Of a stretch of 64,000 bases of DNA, positions 15,182 to 23,155 are shown in pieces. Within the stretch, counting starts at the first letter, position 1. The number at the start of each line of letters is the position of its first letter. The DNA is from Candidatus Nitrososphaera evergladensis SR1 (GTDB lineage: Archaea; Thermoproteota; Nitrososphaeria; Nitrososphaerales; Nitrososphaeraceae). The notes below the pieces were generated by a model. That model was given only the letters and a program-made list of their open reading frames with translations. It was not told where the DNA came from and did no database searches. Where the stretch lies: positions 1,488,001 through 1,552,000 of the forward strand of contig NZ_CP007174.1 in assembly GCF_000730285.1 (NCBI RefSeq), read 5' to 3'. The translations under genes were made by a program, and so were the position numbers.

Positions 15182-16687
15182 ATGTTAAAAACTGGCAACG
15201 CAAAAACAAGTTTGATAGCCCTCGCGGTTATCGCGTTGGTCATATCGACCTCAATTTTGATGCCTATGCAACAGGCAGCGGCCGCAAAACCAACGCACAC
15301 GGACATCCAGAACGTCATTAACCTCGCAAGTGGTTATATCAACGCGCTCTACAAAGACTCGTCACCTGCGGAAGTAGGTTCAAGCACAAATGCCGTCATG
15401 GCAGAATATCCCGCCTTGCCGATTCGTGTCGTACAGTCTGACGGACGCGTTATCAGAGCAGGCGAGGACGTAAACATCTGGACAGGATGGAAAACAAACG
15501 TTCTGGACACCTTCAGCGAAACAGCAAGCGACAGCATTAAATACAGAATTCACATGCGCTCGAAGGACATCTTTAACTCGGTATACGACAAGAGCCCGCT
15601 TCTTGAGGTGACGGTAGATTATGACTATGGAGCAAGCCACAATGTCAAGGTAGATGTTAAGAATCTGCAATGGGATGCAGGTGCACCCGTATCTTATGCA
15701 GATGTCTATATCGGAAATGTCTATCTCGGAAGGGCGACACCTGCAAACGTCGGAACAACATGGTCGTATACTTCAAGCGTCAACAATAGCAACGATGTTT
15801 TCTTTAGGTCGTTCCGCTACATTGAAAGGCACGGCACGCAACTAGGGCGCGAATGGTATAACGCTGTAGGTGACACGAGTAAGGCCACCGAATTAGCAAA
15901 CAGGCTGACAAGCGAGGGCTACACCTTGAGCAAGGACATCTATTCTCCTATGTTCGGAAGTGCATCAGCGCAGGCAACCAACTATCAGTATGAATCAGGA
16001 TCTACAGGTGTATACCGTGATTGTTATACTGAACCGTCGCTAAGAGACCAATCATACCAGTATCACAGCAAGGTCTGCAATGGCGTTGACGCATACATTA
16101 TCTATAGCAGGTCAAGTGACTGGCTCGTTCCTACTCTGTGGGCGATTCACCAGTTGAACAAGGGCGTAGGTGTGGACACCCCGATTTATGACGGCTACCA
16201 AACATGGTCACCGAGACAGGTAGCAAGGTTCGTTGAAGGCAAGTGGATTGCAGACATAGGCGTAAAGTCACCCTATAGCAACACACAGGCCAGTGCAGTC
16301 AGAACCGCAGCATTCCTGACCCTTGAGACCATGCTAGGCTATGGTTCCACAAACGACGCAACAAGCAGGACCTACGCAGACAAGGCTGCAAGTGCACTTC
16401 TGAACCCGCAAATCAAGTCAAATGGCGTGGTAACACGCGAAAACGAGGATGGAAGTTTCACATCACTGACAAGGCCATTGCTGAAGGGTGGGGTATACAC
16501 GGCATGGAATGGCTTCAACTACGTGACAAAGAACTCTATCCTTCAATCGATGTCTGACTCGTTCAACCAGCCTGACGAAACACTAGACATCAAGCCGTCA
16601 AATGCAGAATCGACGATAACCGTAGCACAAGCACTTAGGGTATACGACTGCTACAACTACGGCTCCAACTGCCTGAACACCCCATAG
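15182..16687 (+). CDS. Large secreted protein of the element
   Basis: A 501-residue protein with a signal peptide (KTSLIALAVIALVISTSILM, cut near AAAA) and no C-terminal anchor. The N-terminal half is beta-rich (residues ~40-260). The C-terminal half has helical hairpins with small residues at turns (STNDATSRTYADKAASALL) and Trp/Tyr motifs (YDGYQTWSPRQVARFVEGKW), again suggesting an (alpha/alpha) toroid domain like the protein at 12,466. It is the longest product of the element and could be a host-attachment or glycan-acting protein. The promoter region holds a GTATAC pair (15,132 and 15,158). Confidence 0.72.
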   Translation: MLKTGNAKTSLIALAVIALVISTSILMPMQQAAAAKPTHTDIQNVINLASGYINALYKDSSPAEVGSSTNAVMAEYPALPIRVVQSDGRVIRAGEDVNIWTGWKTNVLDTFSETASDSIKYRIHMRSKDIFNSVYDKSPLLEVTVDYDYGASHNVKVDVKNLQWDAGAPVSYADVYIGNVYLGRATPANVGTTWSYTSSVNNSNDVFFRSFRYIERHGTQLGREWYNAVGDTSKATELANRLTSEGYTLSKDIYSPMFGSASAQATNYQYESGSTGVYRDCYTEPSLRDQSYQYHSKVCNGVDAYIIYSRSSDWLVPTLWAIHQLNKGVGVDTPIYDGYQTWSPRQVARFVEGKWIADIGVKSPYSNTQASAVRTAAFLTLETMLGYGSTNDATSRTYADKAASALLNPQIKSNGVVTRENEDGSFTSLTRPLLKGGVYTAWNGFNYVTKNSILQSMSDSFNQPDETLDIKPSNAESTITVAQALRVYDCYNYGSNCLNTP

Positions 16688-16728
16688 GGAAGGCTTTTTT
16701 ACTTCCTTCTTTCTTTTTCTTCTATAAC

Positions 16729-16830
16729 ATGCGAACATCTATCAAGGCAATTATTGCAGGCGTCGCGATTCTTGTCGGTCTGGGATTGTTCTATTGGAAT
16801 GTTCTGATAGCAGGCGCAGCTCCGCCATAA
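16729..16830 (+). CDS. 33-aa single-span membrane peptide
   Basis: MRTSIKAIIAGVAILVGLGL, then FYWNVLIAGAAPP. It is basic at the start, then one membrane helix of about 22 residues. It lies 41 bases after the large secreted protein and eight bases before repeat copy C. Its size, charge pattern and context fit a small virion membrane peptide, or it could be a second coat-like protein. Too short to assign by sequence. Confidence 0.5.
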   Translation: MRTSIKAIIAGVAILVGLGLFYWNVLIAGAAPP

Positions 16831-16835
16831 GAAAT

Positions 16836-16867
16836 GCATACACCGATACTTGGCAAAGGTGTATACC
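16836..16867. repeat. GTATACACC inverted repeat, copy C
   Basis: GCATACACC (16,836-16,844) pairs with GGTGTATAC (16,858-16,866) over seven perfect bases (ATACACC/GGTGTAT) around a 13-base loop. It begins six bases after the stop of the 33-aa peptide. It shares ATACACCGATACYTGG with copy B. Confidence 0.6.
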
Positions 16868-16907
16868 CTCATGAGATCACTTTATCTAGAACTGTTCTAT
16901 TTTTCAA

Positions 16908-17249
16908 ATGATGGGAAAGCGAGATAAAGGGGAGAAAGATATGCCATTTAAGTTCCAAACAGATTTTGGAATGTTTCAAACTACTATCGGAATAATCATA
17001 GGCATTGGAATTGCCTTAGTATCATTTGGATTCACTACCGCTGCAAATATCTTACAAGGCTTGATTACCCTAGACCCGCAGACCACGCCTGCAAGGGTCT
17101 ATCTGGGTCTCGAAGCCCTTTCCACACTGGGTCTATTTTGGGGTGTATCAGGAGCGATTGTTTTTGCCGGTGGGATATTCCTATTCGTCTGGAAACGAAA
17201 ATCATTCTATGAGCGCGCTAGAAGGTTAGACGGAGATGCATCATCCTAA
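16908..17249 (+). CDS. Two-span membrane protein
   Basis: A 113-residue protein. After a charged N-terminus (MMGKRDKGEKDMPFKFQTDF) come two hydrophobic helices (TTIGIIIGIGIALVSFGFTT and ALSTLGLFWGVSGAIVFAGG, about residues 30-50 and 75-97) and a basic tail KRKSFYERARRL. It is the last protein gene of the element before a 375-base non-coding stretch. No family recognised. The fold resembles small holin-like or virion membrane proteins only in outline. Confidence 0.65.
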   Translation: MMGKRDKGEKDMPFKFQTDFGMFQTTIGIIIGIGIALVSFGFTTAANILQGLITLDPQTTPARVYLGLEALSTLGLFWGVSGAIVFAGGIFLFVWKRKSFYERARRLDGDASS

Positions 17250-17624
17250 ACGTGCTCAATGAACTATCAATAACTTCCCTTTTCGCGCGGTCAGAGGTGG
17301 GGTCAGACCGTTTTTTTGGCTAGGTATGCGTAGGATAGTATACTTTAAACGCTATCTTTATTAGCTCAACCTAATACCCCTATCGTAATGCACCAAACTT
17401 GGGAACTTGACGAAATTCGCAGTGCAGCACAAGAAGGGTCTAGATTTTTTTGTACGTCTGAAAAGGGGACGTTTTCCAGAGTGTGTAGAAATTAGCCCCG
17501 TTTTTTTACTCTTGTTTTGCAGAGTTTGCTTACGCGTCGTTTAGAAACTACTATTACCATTTTTGAACACTTGATCGCACTTTGTTGACTAGCCTGCTGT
17601 TAAGCTCAGCCTGCAAGACAGGCC
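17250..17624. other. Non-coding right end of the element
   Basis: Contains T-tracts that may end transcription from both sides (CCGTTTTTTTGG at 17,308 and CCCCGTTTTTTTAC at 17,496). It also has a TATA-like AGTATACTTTAAAC shared with the coat-gene promoter. A 35-codon frame (17,388-17,495, MHQTWELDEIRSAAQ) is too weak to call. An attachment site may lie here, but no repeat matching the left end was found by eye. Confidence 0.4.
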
Positions 17625-18227
17625 ATGAAAAAATATGCGTTTGCCTACCTCCGGGTCAGCACCGAAGAGCAGACCGTCCAGAATCAAAGGCTGGCACTAG
17701 AAAAATGGGCCAATGACAACAATTTCCAGATCCTTGACTTTTTCGAAGATTCGGCCGTTTCCGGCAGGGTTCCGGCGGCCCAAAGACGGGGATTCCGCGA
17801 CCTTGTGGAAATGGTCAAGACTGCAACAGTCGACGCGGTGCTAGTCTACGAGCTGTCGCGGGTCGGCAGGACTTTCTGGGACACCCTTGACGCCATTAAA
17901 GCGATTGAACAGTACGCGCCTCTGCTGTCGTGCTCGCCCCGCGAGTCGTTTCTGCAAACGACGGAGCCAAGCGTCCGGAAATTGATGATAGGCATACTGA
18001 CCTGGGTGGCAGAACGCGAGCGTGAGATGCTCGTACAGCGCACAAAGGACGGCATGGAGCGCGCAAGGGCCGCCGGCCGCGGAATAGGCAGGCCGCAGAA
18101 GGTGCTCGACAAGGACCGGCTGATTGCGATGCTTGCAGAAAACCGCTCCAAGGCAAGGATTGCAAGGGAGCTTGGAGTATCAAAGGCGACGCTCTACAAG
18201 GAACTGCGCCAAATAAGCAAAAAATAG
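17625..18227 (+). CDS. Small serine recombinase/resolvase
   Basis: A 200-residue enzyme of the resolvase/invertase family. The catalytic N-terminus is YAFAYLRVSTEEQTVQNQR (nucleophile Ser in RVST). The conserved arginines lie around YELSRVGRTFWD and VAEREREMLVQRTKDGMERA. A C-terminal helix-turn-helix follows (SKARIARELGVSKATLYKEL). Length and layout match Hin/Tn3-resolvase-type enzymes, not large serine integrases. It probably catalyses inversion, resolution or integration of the element. Its GC-rich codon use is closer to the chromosome than to the element genes, so it may be older or independent. Its stop abuts the stop of bioA with no gap. Confidence 0.88.
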   Translation: MKKYAFAYLRVSTEEQTVQNQRLALEKWANDNNFQILDFFEDSAVSGRVPAAQRRGFRDLVEMVKTATVDAVLVYELSRVGRTFWDTLDAIKAIEQYAPLLSCSPRESFLQTTEPSVRKLMIGILTWVAEREREMLVQRTKDGMERARAAGRGIGRPQKVLDKDRLIAMLAENRSKARIARELGVSKATLYKELRQISKK

Positions 18228-19574
18228 CTATAGTTTTTCGGCTTTTTTTACCAGTTCCTGGTGGGCATCCATCATCTTTTTCAGGTCGTTTCGGCCTATG
18301 GCAAGGGGCGGGATAACAACCATGATGTTGCCAAGTGCGCGCAGGTGCACTCCCATCTCAAGCGACTCCCTTGCCACAAAGTAGTTGATGCGCTCCTTGT
18401 TCTTGAGATGGACTAGGGGCCTGCCGTTCCGTGCAAGCTCTATTCCCGCCAGCATTCCCTTGTGGCGCACGTCTGCTACAATGCCAATTTCTTCGAATTC
18501 ACGCAGCCTTTGCTTGATGTACTGTGTATTTTCTTTGATTTGTTGCATTAGGTTACGTTTTTCGTAAAGCTCAAGGTTTGCCAGCGCGGCGGCGCAGCCC
18601 ACAGGGTGCCCAGTAAAAGTGTGGCCGTGGTAGAAATGCTTGTTTTTCTCGTAACTGCCGAGGAACGCGTCATAGATTTTTTCATGCGCGAGCGTGACAG
18701 CAAGCGGAAAGTAGCCTGCGGTAAGGGCCTTTCCCATGCAGACGATATCCGGCTTTGACTTTTGCGCCCGATATTCTATCATGTTGCCAAGTCGGCCAAA
18801 GCCCGTCGCAATTTCGTCAAGTATCAAAAGAGTGTCATACTTTTCACATAGTTCTGAAATTTTCTGCTGGTATTTCTGAGGGTAGACGACGACTCCCCCT
18901 GCTATCTGGGCGCCACTTTCCATGACAAGGCCGGCACATTTTCCATCCAGCTTTTTCAGCGTCTTTTCTGTCTGCTCTATGCAGTGCTCGACAAGGTCTT
19001 GCTCGCTGTCAAACTTGCTTCCATAGAGAAGGGGGCTTGGAACCCTGCTTACCTTGGCCAACAATGGCTTGTAGGCGCCAAAGAACTGCTCGATGTATCC
19101 TACAGACATGGCGCCGACCGTGTCGCCGTGATACCCGCCCTCAAGCGACACAAACAGTTTCTTCTCCGACTTTCCGCGGTTCTGCCAGTACTGCAGGGCC
19201 ATCTTTAGCGCGGCTTCAATGGCTGTCGAGCCGTTGTCTGTGTAAAATACTCGGTCCATGCCTCCTGCCATCTTTACCAGCCGCTCTGCAAGGCGCGCAG
19301 ACGGCTCGCTTGCAAGGCCAAACAGCGTGGAATGTTGCAGGTGTTTCAGCTGCTCGCGCATTGCCTCAACCACTTCATTCTGCCCATGTCCCCACACGTT
19401 GCACCACATGCTTGCAGTCCCGTCAAGGTATCGCCGGCCCCTGTCGTCGACCAGGTAAAAGCCCTCGCCATTCACGATGACCCTGTTGTCCTGTTTTTCC
19501 CAGTCCTTCATCTGGGTGTAGGGGTGCCAGACAAAATTCCTATCTGCGTCTTTGAGACTTGGACTGCCGCTCAT
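18228..19574 (-). CDS. bioA: Adenosylmethionine-8-amino-7-oxononanoate transaminase
   Basis: Transfers the amino group of SAM to KAPA to give DAPA in biotin synthesis. The 448-residue class-III aminotransferase begins with the BioA-type FVWHPYTQMKDWE. It has YTDNGSTAIEAALKMALQYW, the PLP aspartate in LLILDEIATGFGRLG, and the PLP lysine in KPDIVCMGKALTAGYFP (about residue 275). The length is standard. It is divergent from bioD with only 39 bases between the starts, so the two share a promoter region. Its 3' end touches the recombinase of the inserted element. Confidence 0.96.
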   Translation of the reverse strand: MSGSPSLKDADRNFVWHPYTQMKDWEKQDNRVIVNGEGFYLVDDRGRRYLDGTASMWCNVWGHGQNEVVEAMREQLKHLQHSTLFGLASEPSARLAERLVKMAGGMDRVFYTDNGSTAIEAALKMALQYWQNRGKSEKKLFVSLEGGYHGDTVGAMSVGYIEQFFGAYKPLLAKVSRVPSPLLYGSKFDSEQDLVEHCIEQTEKTLKKLDGKCAGLVMESGAQIAGGVVVYPQKYQQKISELCEKYDTLLILDEIATGFGRLGNMIEYRAQKSKPDIVCMGKALTAGYFPLAVTLAHEKIYDAFLGSYEKNKHFYHGHTFTGHPVGCAAALANLELYEKRNLMQQIKENTQYIKQRLREFEEIGIVADVRHKGMLAGIELARNGRPLVHLKNKERINYFVARESLEMGVHLRALGNIMVVIPPLAIGRNDLKKMMDAHQELVKKAEKL

Positions 19575-19613
19575 ACGGTTAAATGCAACCCCCTACTCTA
19601 TCTAATTATTTCC

Positions 19614-20309
19614 ATGCGCGGCGTGTTTGTGACGGGCACGGACACTGGCATCGGCAAGACCGTGGTCGCGGCAGGCATCGCATGGCTCTTGAAGAAAAAG
19701 GGAATCGACGTTGCCGCAATGAAGCCGTTTGCGACCGGCGGCAAGTTCTTTTCAAAGAAATTCAAGTCAGAAGATACTGCCATCCTTGCTGCAGCCACAC
19801 GTGCTGTCGAATCCGATGAAGAGCTGAACCCTGTCTTTTTCAGAGTGCCTGCGTCTCCGCTCATGGCCGCGCAGATTTTAAAGAAAAGCCCGCCGGATGT
19901 CCACGGCGCGCTGTTTCCGCTGAAAAAACTGGGCATAAAGCACCAGTTTGTAGTGGTTGAAGGCATCGGGGGCCTGATGGTGCCCCTGACAGAGCGCGAG
20001 TTTGTCGCCGACTTTGTACGGCTTGCAGACCTGCCTGTAGTGGTTGTGACTCATCCGCGCCTTGGCACCCTGAACCACACCCTTCTCACTGTACGCGTCT
20101 GCCGCGACTTTGGCCTTGACATCCGGGGGATAATCGTCAACCTGATGCCAAAAAAGCCAAGCGCAGTAGAAAGAAACGCACCGCATGTCATGCAGCGGCT
20201 TGCAGGCGTACCCGTGCTTGCAGTCCTGCCGGAAATGAAAAAGCCTGACTACAAAGAGATAGGCAGGTTGCTTGAAAAAACAAGCATTGCAGAAAAAATA
20301 CTTGCCTAG
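19614..20309 (+). CDS. bioD: Dethiobiotin synthetase
   Basis: Closes the ureido ring of dethiobiotin from DAPA, CO2 and ATP. The 231-residue protein starts MRGVFVTGTDTGIGKTVVAA, the BioD P-loop. It has the downstream VEGIGGLMVPLTEREFVADF, and VVVVTHPRLGTLNHTLLTV in the C-terminal half. ATG 19,614 is chosen because the P-loop begins five residues later; the longer frame back to 19,332 runs antisense through bioA. With bioB, bioF and bioA it completes the late biotin pathway; no pimeloyl-forming gene is seen. Confidence 0.95.
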   Translation: MRGVFVTGTDTGIGKTVVAAGIAWLLKKKGIDVAAMKPFATGGKFFSKKFKSEDTAILAAATRAVESDEELNPVFFRVPASPLMAAQILKKSPPDVHGALFPLKKLGIKHQFVVVEGIGGLMVPLTEREFVADFVRLADLPVVVVTHPRLGTLNHTLLTVRVCRDFGLDIRGIIVNLMPKKPSAVERNAPHVMQRLAGVPVLAVLPEMKKPDYKEIGRLLEKTSIAEKILA

Positions 20310-20848
20310 CCGTGCAGCATTTTCAGGCTGCTGACACCCTTGCGTGCAAGGAATGCGTGAATGTCTGAAACTGCTGACGAATATTGCAAGTTTGCATTAC
20401 CAAGGTGATAATTCCTACCTTTATATTCAATCTTTCTTGCAGAAATTATCCACAGGTTTTCAGCATTTTTCTGGACCGCTTGCGCCTGCTTTACCTTTGC
20501 CAAATCCGCGCTAGTTTTTACCACCTGTATTACAAGCGTCTTGTCGGGGTTTTTCGCAAGGCTCTTGACGGACGGCACGACTATGTCAAGCTCCATCCCA
20601 TCCACGGTTACTTTTCTTTCGGACGGCAGAAGCGACGCGGTGAGCATGAAGTGCAATAACGCCTCGCACAGGTTGCCCAAAGTCTCGTCGTCGTTTGCTT
20701 CGTCGCCAAGGTCCCGCATACACCTCTTCATTATTTCAGCGCAGTATTTCTTTGACGATTCTATGTCAGAACTGACGTCTGCGCGTATCTTTTCCCTGCC
20801 AATATCGTCAATGACTGCATAGAGGACTTGTTTGACGTCCTTTCGCAC
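20306..20848 (-). CDS. Conserved-looking soluble protein, unknown
   Basis: A 180-residue protein. The N-terminal half is helical (RKDVKQVLYAVIDDIGREKI). The C-terminal half alternates strands: KVTVDGMELDIVVPSVKSLA, TLVIQVVKTSADLAKV, NLWIISARKIEY. The D-x-x-VP...VIQ...K arrangement is faintly like restriction-endonuclease folds, but I would not call it one. It is convergent with bioD, overlapping its stop by four bases. No other clue to function. Confidence 0.65.
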   Translation of the reverse strand: MRKDVKQVLYAVIDDIGREKIRADVSSDIESSKKYCAEIMKRCMRDLGDEANDDETLGNLCEALLHFMLTASLLPSERKVTVDGMELDIVVPSVKSLAKNPDKTLVIQVVKTSADLAKVKQAQAVQKNAENLWIISARKIEYKGRNYHLGNANLQYSSAVSDIHAFLARKGVSSLKMLHG

Positions 20849-20901
20849 ACCATTGCAAACCCGGGTACGTTTATTAAATCTGATTGCCCTTTGTACAGCA
20901 A

Positions 20902-21324
20902 ATGGCCAAGGTCAAGATTGCAATCGGCTTGCTCGTCGCCTCGCTGGTACTTTTGGTGATATATGGCGCAGACGCCGCAGTCGCTGGCTCTAGCCCAAAT
21001 CACAGGGGGTTTCTCCCATTTGACGAGTCGGTGAGAGGCAGTGGGTTTGGAGGGGGCGCGGTGATAATGTCGATAATCGCTTTTGTCATTGCAAGAAAAG
21101 AGCCTTCAAAGGCAGTCATGGCGCTGCTCTTTGTCAACGGCGGCCTGATAATTGCAGGGATGCTTGCCCTCATTGCACAGGGCGCACTTGCTTCAGAGAA
21201 CTCGTCAGGCGCAATGCGCACGATCGGAAGCACGATTGGGATGGGCGCAATCCTAGTGGGCCTTGGAGTCTGGAAGGCCGCAAGCGACAGGCGCATCGCA
21301 AGCAAGCCGCAGGCCTCGAGATAG
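20902..21324 (+). CDS. Integral membrane protein, four spans
   Basis: A 140-residue protein from ATG 20,902 (MAKVKIAIGLLVASLVLLVI). Four hydrophobic segments lie at about residues 4-24, 53-68, 75-97 and 108-128, with a short loop rich in G and S (GSSPNHRGFLPFDESVRGSG) after the first. A basic tail ends the protein. No transporter or enzyme motif is visible. It stands alone between divergent and unrelated genes. Confidence 0.65.
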   Translation: MAKVKIAIGLLVASLVLLVIYGADAAVAGSSPNHRGFLPFDESVRGSGFGGGAVIMSIIAFVIARKEPSKAVMALLFVNGGLIIAGMLALIAQGALASENSSGAMRTIGSTIGMGAILVGLGVWKAASDRRIASKPQASR

Positions 21325-21491
21325 TTTTTGCCGGTCTGCGCGCGCTGCAACTCCCAGACTGACCGGACTTATTCTTGCGTGCACACGGAGGACAAGGAAA
21401 TGTGCACCGAATGCTACCAAGAAATACACTGGCTCCTGACCCAGTCCGATGGATGATAACATTTTATACGATTGTACAGGAATTCTGGGTT

Positions 21492-22178
21492 ATGAAAGCA
21501 GTAATCCTTGCAGGCGGCTTTGGCAAGCGTCTGAAGCCATTGACAGACCAGATACCAAAGCCCATGATCGAGGTGTTAAACCTCCCGATAATCGAGTGGC
21601 AGATAAAGTGGCTGGCCGGAAACGGAATCAAAGAGTTCATAATCTGCGTCGGCTACCTGAAGGAGCAGATCATAAACCACATCGGAAGCGGGAGCAGGCT
21701 TGGAGTCAAGGTCGGCTACGCTGTCGAGGAAGAGCCGCTTGGGACTGGTGGCGCGCTAAAAAACGCGGAGGGTCTTCTTTCCGGCCAGAGCGAGTTTTTC
21801 ATGCTAAACGGCGACATACTATCAAACCTTGACCCCTTGAAATTGCGCGACGGCGGGGCGGCTCACGCTCTTGCGCTCGTCCCGCTGCGCAGCCCGTACG
21901 GCGTGGTCGAGGTGGACAAGGCAAACAAGGTGCTCGGGTTTGTGGAAAAGCCCCGGATTAAAGACAGGTGGATAAATGCAGGAGTCTATCATTTCACAAG
22001 CGATGTGTTTTCCTACCTGCCTGAAAACGGCAACATCGAGACAACTGCCCTGCCTGCGCTGGCAAAGGAAGGAAAACTCAAGGCAACCACCTACGACAGC
22101 ATCTTTTGGCGCTCAATCGACTCGCACAAGGACATCGAAGAGGCTGCAAAGGAAATGCAGGCTGCAAACATCTCATGA
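21492..22178 (+). CDS. Sugar-phosphate nucleotidyltransferase
   Basis: Makes an NDP-sugar from NTP and a sugar-1-phosphate. The 228-residue protein begins with the signature MKAVILAGGFGKRLKPLTDQ and PKPMIEVLNLPIIEWQI. It also has EEPLGTGGALKNAEG and a metal-binding LNGDILSNLD. The length covers only the catalytic Rossmann-like domain, without the left-handed beta-helix of GlmU-like enzymes, as in ManC/RmlA-type short archaeal enzymes. Its stop overlaps the start of the next gene (ATGA). The sugar used cannot be told; it may feed surface glycan synthesis. Confidence 0.88.
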   Translation: MKAVILAGGFGKRLKPLTDQIPKPMIEVLNLPIIEWQIKWLAGNGIKEFIICVGYLKEQIINHIGSGSRLGVKVGYAVEEEPLGTGGALKNAEGLLSGQSEFFMLNGDILSNLDPLKLRDGGAAHALALVPLRSPYGVVEVDKANKVLGFVEKPRIKDRWINAGVYHFTSDVFSYLPENGNIETTALPALAKEGKLKATTYDSIFWRSIDSHKDIEEAAKEMQAANIS

Positions 22179-23155
22179 AGATTGGGTACAGCCTCGGGCC
22201 GCTCCTTTCGATGGAGGACGTGCTCCGTTGCGCAAGCCTCGCAGACGGCCATGAGAACGTCGACTCTGTGTGGGTGCCAGAATCGTGGGGCCGCGAGTCT
22301 TTTTCAACGCTTGGAGCCGTGGCGCAGACCACAAAAAGGGTAAGGCTTGGCACGTCAATAATCAGCATTTTTTCAAGGACTCCTGCCACGATAGCGATGG
22401 GCGCAGCCACGCTTGACATGGTATCCAGCAACAGGACAATCATCGGCCTTGGCACGAGCACGGAAGCCATAGTCGAGAATTGGCATGGAGTAGAATTTGA
22501 AAAGCCTGCATCTCGAATGAAAGAGTATGTCGAGTGCATCCGGCTGATGGCCTCTGGCGAGCGGGTCAACTATTCTGGCGAGTTTTTCAAGGTAAGCAAT
22601 TTCAAGATGCTAAACGCGCCTCCTAGAAAGCATGTCCCTATCTTTCTTGCTGCGGTCAACAGGCGTATGCTTGCGCTTGCCGCAGAAAAGGCAGACGGCG
22701 TGCTCCTTTACATGCGCCCGCTTGAAGAACTGGAAAAAATGGTGCCGGAGCTAAAGGAAAGGGCTACAGCAAGCAATTTTGAGGTCGCGCTCTCCCTCAT
22801 CTGCGCCGTGTCAGACAAAGAGCCGGAAAAAGCCAGGGCGCGGGCGGCAAAGACCCTTGCGTTCTATGTTGCAGTGGGCAAGTACTACAGCAAGTTCCTT
22901 GCAGAAAACGGCTACAGCGACGAGGTCAAGCACATCTCCGAAGCGTACCAAAAGGGCGGTGGCGACGCGGCCGCGGAGCATGTCTCTCCAAGGATGCTTG
23001 AGGCGTTGACGGTGTGCGGTACAAAAGACGAGTGCAGAAAGGCGCTCTCTCGATTTTCCGGTTCAGGAGTCACCCTGCCGATCTTGCAGTTCAACCCTGT
23101 ACAGGACGCAGAAAGTTCATTTAGGGAACTGTTGTCAACCTTTTCAAGTGCGTAG
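22175..23155 (+). CDS. LLM-class flavin/F420-dependent oxidoreductase
   Basis: A 326-residue TIM-barrel protein of the luciferase-like family. It has MKIGYSLGPLLSMEDVLRCA, VWVPESWGRESFSTLGAVAQ, then TKRVRLGTSIISIFSRTPAT and RTIIGLGTSTEAIVENWHGV, the usual order of cofactor-binding strands. In archaea many such enzymes use F420, including Mer-type reductases. The start ATG overlaps the preceding TGA, and its end overlaps the thiolase gene start by eight bases, so the three are co-translated. Substrate unknown; linkage to thiolase suggests acyl-CoA or related metabolism. Confidence 0.85.
   Translation: MKIGYSLGPLLSMEDVLRCASLADGHENVDSVWVPESWGRESFSTLGAVAQTTKRVRLGTSIISIFSRTPATIAMGAATLDMVSSNRTIIGLGTSTEAIVENWHGVEFEKPASRMKEYVECIRLMASGERVNYSGEFFKVSNFKMLNAPPRKHVPIFLAAVNRRMLALAAEKADGVLLYMRPLEELEKMVPELKERATASNFEVALSLICAVSDKEPEKARARAAKTLAFYVAVGKYYSKFLAENGYSDEVKHISEAYQKGGGDAAAEHVSPRMLEALTVCGTKDECRKALSRFSGSGVTLPILQFNPVQDAESSFRELLSTFSSA

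Larger units (their letters stand above)
5701..18227. mobile_element. Integrated rolling-circle replicon/provirus-like element (limits approximate)
   Basis: A block of genes unlike the chromosome: HUH Rep, several zinc-ribbon proteins, small membrane proteins, a P-loop ATPase, a coat-like peptide, secreted proteins with C-terminal membrane anchors, and a serine recombinase at the right end. The DNA is visibly richer in A+T than the biotin genes on either side, and the element's starts are often preceded by a GGTGG Shine-Dalgarno. It separates bioB/bioF from bioA/bioD. I could not find convincing flanking direct repeats, so the ends are estimates. The left end is between 5,700 and 6,090; the right end is between 17,250 and 18,227. 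Confidence 0.75.

Noticed and set aside
15016-15318. 100-codon minus-strand frame upstream of the large secreted protein
   Set aside because: Most of it is antisense to the signal peptide of the 15,182 gene; only the last 33 codons are free, and they show no feature.
17388-17495. 35-codon frame MHQTWELDEIRSAAQ in the right-end gap
   Set aside because: No ribosome site, no motif, and it runs into a T-tract; kept only as a remark in the gap entry.
17625-18227. Large serine integrase or IS607-type transposase for the recombinase
   Set aside because: The catalytic domain is N-terminal with a C-terminal helix-turn-helix, and the length is 200 aa; IS607 enzymes have the reverse order, and large integrases are over 400 aa.
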